This document shows, piece by piece, positions 44,987-56,463 of a stretch of 64,000 nt of DNA. The notes under the pieces are model-generated. The model ran no database searches. It was not told the origin of the DNA and saw nothing but the letters and a program-made list of their open reading frames with translations. The DNA is taken from NCBI RefSeq assembly GCF_964275005.1, contig NC_092695.1, positions 11,981,697 through 12,045,696 of the forward strand. The letters are read 5' to 3'. The stretch comes from Diadema setosum (lineage: Eukaryota > Echinodermata > Echinoidea > Diadematoida > Diadematidae). A program made the translations under genes and the position numbers. How positions within the stretch are numbered: position 1 is the first letter of the stretch; each line of letters starts with the position of its first letter.

Positions 44987-45354
44987 CATTATGCTTTACT
45001 ATTCTTATTGTTTTCTTATACAGAATATGATAATCAAGTAATTTGAAAGAGGTCAAAGGTCAACAAAATTATGTCAGAATTATTTCTGTGACACATGAGT
45101 CTCTCGGTAAAGTCTAGTTCGAACTAATGATAAGCCCAAATAAACATGCAGTGTAATATTTTACGTAATTTAGAAAGTTGTCGAAATGAGAGTGATATTG
45201 CTGCACCTTCCAAGGAACAATAGGCCATTATGTATACAAACGGAATCTTCAGTTTCTAAAGGGTTACTTGCAGAGAATTGATGCATACTTGTAAAGAAAA
45301 TGCGTTACAGAGAATAAATCAAATCAAATCAAATCAAATCAAACCAAATCAAAT
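44729..45354 (+). mobile_element. Dispersed repeat with (ATCAA)n tail (copy 2), interrupted
   Basis: Shares 'agtcaagctttgt.cttattcttggcaat' at 44730-44758 and 'acagagaataaatcaaatcaaatcaaatc' at 45310-45353 with the 27.84-28.02-kb copy. The middle is longer and contains an (AT)n tract, either an insertion or a longer version of the element. Confidence 0.45.
44919..44985. repeat. (AT)n microsatellite
   Basis: About 66 bp of AT. Confidence 0.95.
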
Positions 45355-45359
45355 GAAGT

Positions 45360-45610
45360 AGAGTTTGAAAGCAAAACGAGTGTACTCCATTCGTGTGAAC
45401 TTGAGATGTTTGCAATCAAAGCGGCTAAAAACAATGAAATTAGTAAGTAAATATGGGATATCTTTAATCATAACTTCAAGATTTTGTTTGTTTGTTATGA
45501 AACAAGTGAGGTTTAGGAGGTTTTATTTGGTCTGTCTGGTGACAGACTTACTCCGAAATGTTTAAAAGATGGACTTAACCTGTTATGGAATCACACTCTT
45601 CCCATTATAG
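45360..45610 (+). repeat. Dispersed repeat D (copy 1)
   Basis: Shares long interrupted similarity with 55318-55590: ttgagat.tttgc.atcaaagc..taaa, aagta.tgg.atat.tcttaatc, acaagtgag.t, and gatggacttaac near the end. Non-coding, class unknown. Confidence 0.6.
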
Positions 45611-46540
45611 TACCCTGATATTCAATTTATGCACTTACACAAAGTTAGGATTTAATCATTTTTACGTCCTCTATGCCTGAAACTTAAGTTAAGAGATCGT
45701 GCATATAACATTACGTTCATCTTTATTTCTAATTGGACATGGATTGCGTTCGAAAACCATAGCTTATCCTCTTCAAGTTCTTTTTGCTCAATGAGATACA
45801 CTGTCGCTCCAGGGACTATTCGAACATCCTCTGGAAAAAAAAAAAAGCAGTTCGAAAAGTTCAGTTCAGCTCAGTTTGTTTATCTCTATGGGTACAATAA
45901 TGAAACAATATATGACAAAATCAACGATTGTCGCATCAAACAAGAGTACTTAAAGATGAATGTAATAACGCGTATAATGATATGCGTATGTGTGTATTTC
46001 ACCGTATCTTCAGATATACAGGTGGAGGAGATCGTTATCTCAAGAAGAAATTCGCTTGGGATAACGGCCTCTGGGTTATAATGGTTTCTCAAAATTCTTT
46101 CCCTTATATTCTAAGGAAGGAGACAAACACATACAGACTAATAGACAACTTGAACTTCCTCGTATTTTCAACATCTTTTAGCCGAGGAAAACAACACAAA
46201 GGAAACATAACAAGACATAAAAGAATTGAAGGGACAAAGAAGGGTAAACCTGAATAGGGAAAATATCAAAGAAAAGAAGCGATAGTAATAAAGTGCAAGA
46301 ATTTGGAGCTATCATATACAAGAGGGGAAAAACAGCTTTGGTATATTGCGCTGTCTTTTTCATACTTAACAGTGCTTATAATGTTTGTTAAACATACGTT
46401 TGTTAAGCCTAGACGTGTGGTGTAAACTGCTATCAAGGATTGTTATGCCACAAGGTGAGAGAGTCTGAAGGAAAAAAAAATCCAATCACGGAGGCTTAAC
46501 ATTGTGACGTCACGAGAAACGAAAGAAGCCTGTGAAGTTG
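45611..46540. other. Non-coding stretch, possible minus-strand LINE end at 45.85 kb
   Basis: The run agttcagttcagctcagtttgtttat at 45858-45885 resembles the minus-strand LINE ends at 31.5 and 49.8 kb. Overlapping open frames at 45791-46257 look like chance. Confidence 0.3.
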
Positions 46541-47093
46541 AATAGCTTTGAATGGTTCAGGTGTCAACGTTGTGTTGTTGTTGTTGTTGTCTTTTTGCGG
46601 TGAGACGATACAACAGAGAATAGTACAGCTAATCAAACAAAGATGAACCCATGGAAATGACTGCGCACGCATTTCATAGAATGAACTGTAGGTGGACCAC
46701 CTATTATTGTAGTATCCGCGAATTATTGTCGAGAGAAGTGCAAATCGGGATCATTCGTGGAACTTGCGCACAAATCGAAACACCGCCATTCCTTTCTGGG
46801 ATCCTGCTACGCCTTTTGGCGTTAAGATTTCGGATACTCTTGATGACACGACTTGAAATACCTTTTCACGACTGACAAGATCCATTTTGAAAGAAAGGAG
46901 AAAAGCAAATAAGCAAAACTTGATTTGGTGTTCATACGAGAGAATTTCCGTGACAACCCACCACAGCAGACGACAATCTTTCGATAGTTGTAAATCGCTT
47001 ACTATCGTGCTGTCTGCTACGGAGATAAATGTGCTTAGCGAGTGGCGTGCGTATAGGTAAGGACTGGTAAACGCAGGAAGTCGCTGGAGCACC
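46541..47093 (+). promoter_or_regulatory. Probable promoter and 5' UTR region of the 47-kb gene
   Basis: Less AT-rich DNA leading into a strong Kozak ATG. It contains a potential splice donor (ataggtaagg at about 47053-47062), so part of the 5' UTR could be spliced. A (TTG)n run is at 46571-46590. No TATA box stands out. Confidence 0.35.
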
Positions 47094-47186
47094 ATGGAGG
47101 AATATAACGAGGACGAACCTGAATTTACTCCCGACCCAGAAGCTATGCTGGACGAAGCAATCGAGGAATCATGCCGCTGGATAAAG
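47094..47186 (+). CDS. First coding exon of an unidentified gene
   Basis: The ATG sits in a near-perfect Kozak context (gagcaccATGG). It opens 31 codons, MEEYNEDEPE then FTPDPEAMLDEA, ending ...CRWIK, with AAG|GTAGGG as a consensus-like donor after codon 31 (phase 0). The peptide is acidic (about ten Asp/Glu, helical second half), soluble, without signal peptide or membrane segment. I do not recognise the family. The remaining exons must lie downstream on the plus strand, in or beyond this window; a phase-0 acceptor candidate is at 58.39 kb. A long minus-strand open frame over the same bases (46751-47224) is a shadow. Confidence 0.65.
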
Positions 47187-49788
47187 GTAGGGTAAAAATT
47201 CAGTTTGATAGGTTCATTGATCATAATTTGTCACATTCAAAACGCGTAATGGTTTGTCTGTGCACATACAATGATGGGGAGGTGCGGTGTGGGTATGTGC
47301 GATCAGGCCTTATGCACGGAGTGGAAGCTCCACAGTACCCGGGCTGTCCCGCCCCGAAAGCACGAGGTACGAACTATACTTCCTGGTTCGTTCTATAAAG
47401 AGGCGCCAATACAAATCGTCCCCTTCCTTTTATTTGGCAGTTAACCCATTTGAAATGTACTGCAAACTTTTCGAGTAAACACCACACACATTCCGTGAGT
47501 AGGTGAAACACTCATGTCGCATTGGAATGTTTACCGACTGTACATCCAAGTGGTATTGTTGTTTTTCGCCTGTGCAGTAATTTCCCATCTCGTGGCTCCT
47601 TGTAATAAAAACAAAATGTTCCTATTCAGTGAATACATTATGAATAGTTTCCCATTCCCTTACTGACACTATATAGACATTATTTAACCGCATATTGCTT
47701 GAATAGCAAATGGATCCATTAATCCGTAGTGTGAAATTTCAACCGGAAAAAATGCAAAGTAAACATCACGTTTTTGGTTTCTCCAATAGCGGCGATGCCT
47801 GCACAAAAGATGAGATTTCAATCGTAGAGTAATTGTGGTCAACAAATTTCTAAATGACGGCCTTGAGTATACAATATCGTCCAGTTTGTATAAATGTGAC
47901 CTTGTAAAGATAGAAATTCAGCACTAGCTCTGACCTATTGTTTTGTGTCCAACCCCGCTTTGATTATGTGCTTTTGAGTAACAAATCTGTGTGCCCTTCA
48001 AACATAAGGGCTTATATGAAATGCTCTTGAACATTTCACTTCTTATGACCGATGGTGAACATGTCTATAGTATACCCATGGAGCTCAGTAGCTCCATGGT
48101 TCACCTGTAACCACTAATACTTATGATCATTTCGGAACGTTTAAAAATTGACATTAGTATTAGATGGCCACCAAAGTGTGTGTCCAAAATCAGGAGAATC
48201 AAATACTTTCCATGAGCTTACACACTGACTGCCATTTTATGCCAGTGGAGACTGCGCCAGTGTGGTGGTCTTGGGAAGATTGCAGTATACGTGAACAGCG
48301 CAAGAACCCTTTGCAAGTTCAGTCCGAGAATGAGATGTCAGGTGCGGCGGCTGACGTCTGGCAGAAATATGCGGAAAATGTTATAACGACCATAATACGG
48401 CTTCAACGAAGTGTACGTGACGTTCAAATTTAATCGTGTGTCTATCCCGATGACAGAAAACTGCCCCGACTGCCGTCACGTTGGTATAGTGAACGTCGAT
48501 TAGTGACAGTAGTGATTTATTTATGACAGTCAGTTAAAGGGACTATCTCCTCCCCTCGCCCCCCCCCCCCAAAAAAAAAAAAATGATTCCCGAAATTGAT
48601 TGTTCGTCTTCACTTATCGTGCAGACTTTTGCGGGGCTGATATCAATCATGAAAAACCACACAGGCTTTTGTGAACTGACTTCAATTTACCTGCTTGGTT
48701 GTTTTCGTTATAAATTATATAGTACCTAAAGTTCGACCATTTAGTTGTAATATAATGGGGGTATGTCATATATAAGGATATACTCTTTCATCGATTATGA
48801 TAGCAGTCTACGCAGACTTCTGATAAAGTGATGACATAAATAAGAAAGTTGCTCGTTTTGGTGGGGTTCTGTGTCTTGCTGGTATTTGAATCATTCGCCC
48901 TGTGACACGTGATCATGATAACCCTCAAACTTGGACTCGAGAAGTTGAAAACGTTTTGACGTAAACAACATGCCACTATTTCATCTACCCTATTATGAGA
49001 GAATCACGAAAGACAGTGTTTCCAAAAGCAATAAACGTGTCTAAATACTCGATTGAGTTATGTGGTATACTACTAAATTCATCATGCTATTCATCGAAGT
49101 CACTTTGAGAGTATAGCGCTGCTTCATCTTTACAATGTGAATCATGAAGTATTTTCAATCAAGTATTACTTTTTATTTGAATCAGATTCCTCCGCTTTTT
49201 CTTTATAAGCACAGCTATAGATTACAAGTCGTAGAATCCCACATAGCTTGACACTTGTCTTTCCGTAACTGGGTGAACAGTATGTTGAGGTAAGTTGAGT
49301 CTGTCCGAGAAAATCTGTCTGACTGAATGAACAAGTGACAAAATATACAGGAAAGTCTGATTCTCTCGATGTAGAAGACACTGCTTATTTTACGGTCTGC
49401 CGACAGAAATAGACTGTCTGACTGAGCGCGCCTCACCTTTCAATCACCTTTGCAAATAGGCATGGCCGGAGTATTCCTTAATGCAACACGGACAGTTTCG
49501 GACGGCTAGATGACCATTCCGACATCATCCCAAGATTTCGACCTAGTTGTAGGGTATAATCCTTCTAACACGTTTCCATGTGAGGTTATCAAAGAACAGT
49601 AGGAATTGGTATAATTATTGTGGTTGAAATTTGCTTGCTAATTTCCGGTTTGCTTGTATGTGTGTATGTGTGTGTTTGGGGTTTCTTTTATCATCACAGA
49701 GTCGAACAGCAGAGGCTAGTAAATGTTGTCTCTGAATAGCGATGATTTCTAACACTCTTGGAATGTTTACGTCTGTAATTCATCCTGA
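47187..49788. other. Probable intron sequence of the 47-kb gene
   Basis: No convincing second exon. The 89-codon frame at 48164-48433 has a protein-like tail (WWSWEDCSIREQRKNP...) but no acceptor in the right phase. A short hairpin at 48076-48099 (ccatggagct...agctccatgg) repeats the one at 17941. The C/A run at 48559-48583 follows ttaaaggg, possibly a truncated TTAA-type MITE end. Confidence 0.35.
48076..48099. repeat. Short hairpin CCATGGAGCT...AGCTCCATGG
   Basis: Ten-base perfect arms around four bases; second instance of the motif at 17941-17964. Confidence 0.85.
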
Positions 49789-50700
49789 ACTTGTTTCAAT
49801 TAAATTCAAATAAGTTTATTTCCATACAAAGTAATACAAGGTAATATACATGACGCTTACATGAGTAAAGAATTCCAAATCACACAAATTTCAATTTATA
49901 CAGTAATAGTAATTTTGTGTTTATATTTCGATAAATGAACAAGAAAGCAACTAAGATTATACTTTTGAAATGTATCTGGAAAAGAAAAATCCACAATAAA
50001 AGCAGAGCTTGTAAATTTTGTGAATTGCTCTATAGAAGATAAGGGCATCTAAAGATCAATCTAGGACTCCATGCATGAAAATCTTGACATCATGACGTCA
50101 GGTGAAACGGACAGAGAGAAAAGACTGTAACAAGGATAAGAACGAAAACAAGGACGGAACTGCAGGAAATGCATACATAGGCATAATAAAGAAAAGGAAA
50201 CAAAAACGAGTGGTCTACAATTAGGCTCTTTCGAAAGATCTCCAAGGCATAAACGCTTGAGGTTCAATGAAGATCTGCCAACTAATAAACCCTGCACTAT
50301 TGGTAATTCTAAATAGTAGAAGTGTGTTTGTTTTTTGTTTGGATGACAAAAGCCATTTTCCTTGTTTTAATTTGAAGGAAGAAAGAGTCAGAGCATCTTC
50401 GAGAGTGTTGTCAAGACTGTTCCAAAGTCTGGGGCCAGTGAAGTTGTTTGCATTCACTGTCAATAGCATTTTGTAAAGCTAGTCTTGAGACATTGAAGGT
50501 ATCTCTCAGTCAGCCTAAAACATTAAAATATTCTATCTTAGCTGAAATATTATTTAGGTCGTGAGCTCGGATCGAATGTTCTGGATAGTATGTCGTCAGC
50601 TTGAGTTGTCGGTCTTTGCCACACTGAGACCGTTTCGATTCCCGACTCCCGTGAAGTTTCACAAATTCAGCGCTACAACCTTTATAGGTCATCTTACTTC
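49789..50700 (-). mobile_element. LINE 3' end, minus strand, CR1/L2-like
   Basis: On the minus strand the segment ends ggaaataaacttatttgaatttaattgaa. About 0.6 kb upstream of that end a decayed reverse-transcriptase C-terminus is visible. It is in the opposite orientation to the LINE at 15 kb and from a different subfamily, judging by its tail. The upstream boundary is approximate. Confidence 0.7.
50340..50469 (-). pseudogene. LINE reverse transcriptase C-terminal fragment, minus strand
   Basis: The frame reads TVNANNFTGPRLWNSLDN then LSSFKLKQGKWLLSS, matching the G-P-x-L-W-N-S-L ... S-F-K-x-x-L-K pattern of CR1/L2-type ORF2 tails (GPRLWNSL at about 50416-50439). The following codons drift into unrelated sequence, and the upstream part is out of frame, so it is a dead copy. 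Confidence 0.75.
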
Positions 50701-52315
50701 TAGAAAATGGTTGTTATGCATGAAATCAGATATCAACGAAAGTTTCAGCGAGAATCGAACACAACGTTGCGACGATTCGGTGTTGGAGGACCTTTTGACA
50801 GTTTGAGGGTCAACAGGTCATCCAACATGGCGTCATCCGTTGACTTCGAGATATCCGTGTAGGTCACGTGACCAAATTTGTCGCAAGCATCAAGTTCACC
50901 TCCGGGTGTGTATACAAAACTGACAAGTTTGAAAATGTATGAAAGATTCTATTTTCTCCACCTTAAAGGATCCATATTGACTTTAGCACTAATTTTCACA
51001 TACAACATTTTCTCTTCGGGTAAATTTTCTGGAAACGAAATTCCCCTTGATTGCCTGCTTCATGGGTTAGGCTCTCTAGCGAACATACTCTTACTGCAAC
51101 TCATGAAGTAACAGGATCACAGATGATTCGGGTCCTTCATACTCTACTTGCGTGCCAAATACTGTTAACAGTAAGGGAAACTTCAGTGCCCAAAAGTAGA
51201 CATGAAGACCCACTTACGGAAACACTGCATACATGTTCGCTGCACATCAGGTTACATTGTTTTAGCTTCAGTTTGACATGTGTTTATTCGAGTCTATACA
51301 GATTGTTATCGTCAGAGGAAATTTGCTGGAAACTTGGAGGACTTCCGAAAGAGGGCTGCAATCTTGCAAAGGGAAGCGTCGAGAAAATGTACTTTTGTTT
51401 TGCGCGTGCCCGCGGAGCATGTTCTCCAATGTTGCTTGCGTACTTATCCCAATGACCCCACTATTATCTAGGCATATTGTATCGTCGGCATGTAACGGAT
51501 CAGCAGCGAACACCAACCATTATTTGGCTGTGAACAGGTTAAAGTCCAATGATATATTTATTCAAAGGCTGTCGACATAACATCACGTCTTTCTTTTGTA
51601 ATCTCCGAAGCTCGTATTTCCCCCCCCCCCCTCAGCGATATGTATTCAGAGAGAACTCTACAGGCAGATTGATATTGACACTTGGCTGAAATATTTGATT
51701 AAAAATGATTAAAACCACACACTTCACTTCCTGCTTGCAATAGACAATCATGTGTACAGTGATGTTCATTGCTGATATCGTAAGTGCATTGGTTTGGAAC
51801 GGCACATATTCAGAAAGAGAGATAGACAGAAAGATGTACACAATTGGTTGTTTTCTGGTATGTTTCTTTACAAAAAAAAAAAATGTCCGCTATGAATAAG
51901 TTTGATCTTTGTCCTTCTTGATATCATCGATAGGATATAGTCAAGCGTGTCATCGGTTGTATGCCCTGTTTACCTCGTTCATTTTGCTCTTTATTCCTCC
52001 TGTATATGGGAATGGATGTTACTTCATCAATGTTAGGCTTAACATACCACTGTTGTTTTTGTGGTTATCGTCTGAATGTGGGTGCGGTGTCAACTGTATA
52101 GGGTCAATCTGCTTGATAGGTTTGGGAGGGATCTATAGGCCTATAGGAAGCCCTCTTCCTAATTAGCCGAAATAGCAATCATTGGTGGTAGTACACTGTA
52201 CTGATGAGACTGTATCAGGTTTTCTTTACTCAGGAGTCAACAATGTGTTGTCTATCGTCAAGCGTTATTTCCCTATGCAAGAGAATGTTAGAAAACAACG
52301 TTATATACAAAGACG
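50701..52315. other. Mostly non-coding stretch; weak exon candidate at 51.30-51.47 kb
   Basis: At about 51303 an acceptor-like gtctatacag is followed by open frames, one with protein-like content (FAGNLEDFRKRAAILQREAS). The phase does not obviously fit the exon at 47.1 kb for that frame. A C-run lies at 51620-51631. Otherwise nothing recognised. Confidence 0.3.
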
Positions 52316-52883
52316 TACAGTCAAACCTGTCTATAGCGGCCACCCAAGGGATACGGGAAAAGTGGCCGTTATAGACAGGTGGCCGCTATAGACAGGTAAT
52401 CCAACTTTGTGTGCATTGCCTACATGTACATGTATCATCGTTGTATATACATGTACATTTATGTGTGTACGTATGCACAAGTGTGTACCATGCATAGAAC
52501 AATGCCGGTGTTTATGAAATTGTTGCACAGTACACTAGATGTAGCATGTGCACAGTCATGAATTAGTGCATTATTGTGACTGAATAACTGATGAATGCAA
52601 CGGTGGCGATGACTGAATGTTGCCCAGAAATGACTGGCACGGCTAAAAAGCAGAAAAATACCCTGAATTATCGGCTCGGCTACGGCTCCATCGGGTTTTT
52701 GGCCGCTATAGACAGGTTAAAATCTACCGCGGGAAACAAAATTGTGGCCGCTGGCCGCGTTAGACAGGTGGCCGCTATACACAGGGTCTTTAACAGGGCT
52801 TTTCTCTCGGGGGGATTTTTCAGTGGCCGCTATAGACAGGTGGCCGCTATAGAGAGGTGGCCGCTGAGGCAGGTTTGACTGTA
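52316..52883. mobile_element. pogo-like MITE with repeated GTGGCCGCTATAGACAGGT
   Basis: The element 52318-52881 (564 bp) starts cagtcaaacctgtctatagc and ends aggcaggtttgactg. TA flanks both sides, as in Tc1/mariner elements; CAGT(C)AAACC ends are typical of the pogo/Tigger branch. The subterminal unit gtggccgctatagacaggt occurs in direct and slightly altered copies, three or more at each end. No transposase. Confidence 0.8.
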
Positions 52884-52968
52884 TATAATATAGCTAATGT
52901 ACGCATACTGATGAGCTGGTTATGATCTGCTGTACGGCGCCACACTAGCCCAAGTTGAAGATAACATC

Positions 52969-53125
52969 AGGGGCCCGTTGCATAAAAGTTACCATGATGG
53001 TAACTTTGCCATCCAATGGTAACTTCCATGGACAGATGGAATTCTTGATTTTGATTGGCTGTTGAGTATTGTTGCCATGGTAGTGCAAAGTTACCATAAT
53101 GGTAACTTTTATGCAACGGGCCCCT
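52969..53125. mobile_element. Palindromic MITE AGGGGCCCGTTGCATAAA
   Basis: A 157-bp element with inverted ends aggggcccgttgcataaaag and an inner pair of small palindromes (accatgatggt / accataatggt). The interior has further ttgccatc..aatggtaac words. Non-coding, class not assigned. No clear target duplication. Confidence 0.8.
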
Positions 53126-55317
53126 GGATTCAATACACGGTGTCTGTCGTGGTTTTCTATCGTATTGTTTTCATTCATCATTCTGTTTAAAAATGTTTGC
53201 GCAGCTGTTATTACGACTGAGACGTGAGATTTCATATCTTATTGTGCAGGGTCATGACTTACAATCAAGTTCGCTAGCTTAAAACAATGAGGGCATTCTT
53301 ATTCAAATTCATGAAATTCTTCCGTCGAGCAACTGATTGAAAATCGATTACGCCGATGTAGGGCAATTTGTCAATCAGAGAGTAAGCTTGTAATTCCGTT
53401 CATAGATCAGTAAGTATACCTCTTGACAATCCAAATTGCGTTGCCTTTTTTAAGGTTAACACGGCAGCTTCTAAAAAAAAAAGAGAAATGAGTGACATTT
53501 TGCTATGTAATTCTGATGTCAAACATCATGTCCCTTGTATCCTTGTGTGTTATTACAGCCATCATGTTTTTCGCTGTCTCCTTATCATTAACAGGGCTGT
53601 TTGTGTCCAATTGCATGCAATGTCTGTATCTCTCTGCATTCCGATGCATCTTTCTCTATCGCACAATGATACAAAGATACAAAACACATACACACAAAAA
53701 ACAACAACGCACAGACACACCCGCACACTAACGAACTCTCTCACACCAACGCACTCTATTTTTTTTCTTTCTGTTGTCATATAAAATGTTATCGCAAGCG
53801 TGTAATCAAATGCATCACCTTCATGAAGAAATGGACCTGCGAGTAGCTATATAATATCATAAGGTCTAGCTGTCACGAGACCAAGGTAGGACTTGTGTGA
53901 TATCCTTCATTCTGTTATGTTATCGCAATACGAAAACAGATGAAGACTTTCCCTTGAAATAACTACAATATATTTCACGAATCCCTTAATTGACTTTTTG
54001 TATCATGGGTTATGTGCGTGCAAGAAAATTAGTATCATTTTGATCATGATCAACAGTAGATCATATACGTTTACGTCGAGAAATGTAATACCAGTGGCAT
54101 GTTCATAATCTCAACACAAGAGGTGCCTAAAAAATGTAACACCAGAGTCACATAAACAATAACAACCAATATGAACCTTTTTAGGTCACGAATGGACGCC
54201 ACGCCATAAAGAGAATGTGCACCTTACAGATTGGCCAGTTATTGTTGTGAGGTATACGTAGGCGAGAAATTATGCGTAGTACCTCCTTGGTTTCATCACG
54301 TCGTAGTAAAATAGTCTGTGGGGTGTTTTTTCTGTGTTCAGAGGAGTTGTTCATCATCAAACTACCCCTCCTTTAAGTTCGCCAAGGTATGGGGGTCTCC
54401 CAGTCGGCTAGCTCCCCATGGGCAGGCAGGTGAATGTGGAGCTGTCGACCAGCTCGGTTGTCGACGCATAGCTGACAGTTTTCCAAGCCCAGTTCTCTGG
54501 TTCGAAACACACATGCACTGTGGGAAACAACTCTTCTCTCCCATAGAGTTATTTTTATTTTTTTTCTCCTGTGATCGAATTCTTGCTCATGGACCAAAAA
54601 GCGTCTCTCTCCAGAGAAATAACAAAGGCCCTCCCACCAGCTCGCTATTGTTCGAAATTCACGGTGGCTGGCGCTGATTCACGTGTAATATGTTACATAC
54701 CCACCTCGGTATTTCAAAATACCTTCCTAATGTCAACAGGGAAAGGGTTATTCCAGCTCACCCGAGTTAAATCAATAGCCTTGCATTCCTTGACGGCTGA
54801 CAGTTAATATTTGCTCTCTTCTCCTTCTCCGCTCTTTCATTATTTTTCTCTCTTTATCAACATATCGCTCTTCTCTCTTTCCTTCCATTTCTTTGCTCAT
54901 AAATTCAACAACGATCTTTTATATATAACATGTACCAACATGGCAAGGAAGCCGCAAGTAAACCGGTGTATCGGTAGCGATTCCATTATTTGACCAAGCC
55001 CTCTAAATGTTTGTGTCACGTTTTTGGTTTCTGTTGTGGATGTGGACTCACTGAAATCAAAAGACTGGGTCAATGGATCTACATGACATAAGAATTGTTT
55101 AGCTCAAAATAATCGTCTATAGTCTGTGAAGGTAGTGACAGATCAGGATGTTTTCTCTTTTTCTCTTTTTTTTTTTGCACCTTTCTCAAATGCTTGGGGC
55201 TTTTTCAAATACCTTGTGTGAGAAAGTAGGTCACTGTATCACGGTATAACGTTTTGTTACGATGTCACAGTATTTTCCCGTGCGTATGTGTACGTTTAAC
55301 GGATTATGTACTGTGAG
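53126..55317. other. Non-coding stretch
   Basis: CA-rich segment at 53681-53750. The GC-richer piece at 54360-54540 is open on the minus strand for 60 codons but unrecognised. No exon supported. Confidence 0.35.
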
Positions 55318-55590
55318 TATATGAAAAGTTTAATCGCAAACGAGTTAACTGCATTCTTGCCATTTTGAGATATTTGCGATTAAAGCTAATAAAGACACAG
55401 CAAAAATGATAAGAAAGTATGGAATATTCTTAATCGAAATTTGAAGAATATTACTTTTTATAATGTCACAAGTGAGATGTATCGCTGGAAAGTTTTTATT
55501 TTGCTCTGCCTAATGATGGACTTAACTTTGAATTGTTTAAAATGCGCTTAACCCGTTTTACGATCGAACTCTTCATAATGTGTTACTGTG
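55318..55590 (+). repeat. Dispersed repeat D (copy 2)
   Basis: Direct-orientation relative of 45360-45610 (see that entry for the shared words), about 10 kb away. Confidence 0.6.
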
Positions 55591-55838
55591 GAATAGAATA
55601 AACCTATTTCTATTCAAAATCCTCTTGTCTTGTTGTCGATATGTGCTGCAAATGTTTGAAAAACATTCCGCAATACCTGCATGATCTCCTCGCTTTCTTT
55701 TAAAGTATTATAAAGACCAATAATTCGAGCTTCCATGTTGCGCAAATCCCACAAAGACGTTAAGAGTCTAGAGCTGTCCCAAGGACGGTATGTTATCGTC
55801 AGTTTACTGCTTTGTTTGCCTATATACATTCGGAATCT

Positions 55839-56463
55839 TTAAAGGTTCTCTGAAATACAAATGCATATTGATTTGTGTTGATTTATGATACCCTCAACAT
55901 CACTTTTGCTGTGAAACGAATGTCTATATAGAAACATTCCATATATTTTAAACTAATTTTCTTCTATTTTCTTTAGATTACTTCGATACGCCCCCCCCCC
56001 CCCCAAAAAAAAAAAAAACTCCTTCCAAACCAATATTCCTGTTGTGACCTCAACTGTCAACCATTGCTGAAGTACTGATATGTTTAACAAAAGGCATTGG
56101 GATGCACCTTCCCCTCTACTCAGCATAACTTGCATGCTTCTGTGATATTAATGTGACTCACAAAAGATATGGCGAGGGAACATGCAAGTTATGCTGAGAC
56201 GAGGGGAAGGTGCATTCCAATATCTTGTTAAACAGTACTTAAGCAATGATTGACAGATGAGGTCACAACAGGAATATTGGTTTGGAAGGATTTTTTTTTT
56301 TTTTTTTGTGGGCGTATCCAAGTAATCTGAAGAAAAATAGAAGAAAAATTGATCAAAAATACATGGAATGTTTCTATAGATATTCGTTTCACCGCAAAAG
56401 TGATGTTGAGGGCATCATAAATTAACACAAATCAACATGCATTTAATTTCAGGGAACCTTTAA
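55839..56463. mobile_element. 617-bp foldback palindrome, TTAA target site (family E)
   Basis: The element 55843-56459 is flanked by TTAA on both sides. It starts aggttctctgaaat and ends atttcagggaacct. The two arms, about 300 bp each, are inverted copies with high identity over their whole length (for example ttccaaaccaatattcctgt, gaatgcaccttcccct and cagcataacttgcatg each appear once per arm). Matching C/A homopolymer runs occur at 55990-56017 and 56290-56307. This is the longest and best-conserved palindrome in the window. Confidence 0.88.

Noticed and set aside
46751..47224. 157-codon minus-strand frame
   Set aside because: It overlaps the well-supported plus-strand exon and its 5' UTR, is Ser-rich from the complement of acidic codons, and has no recognised domain.
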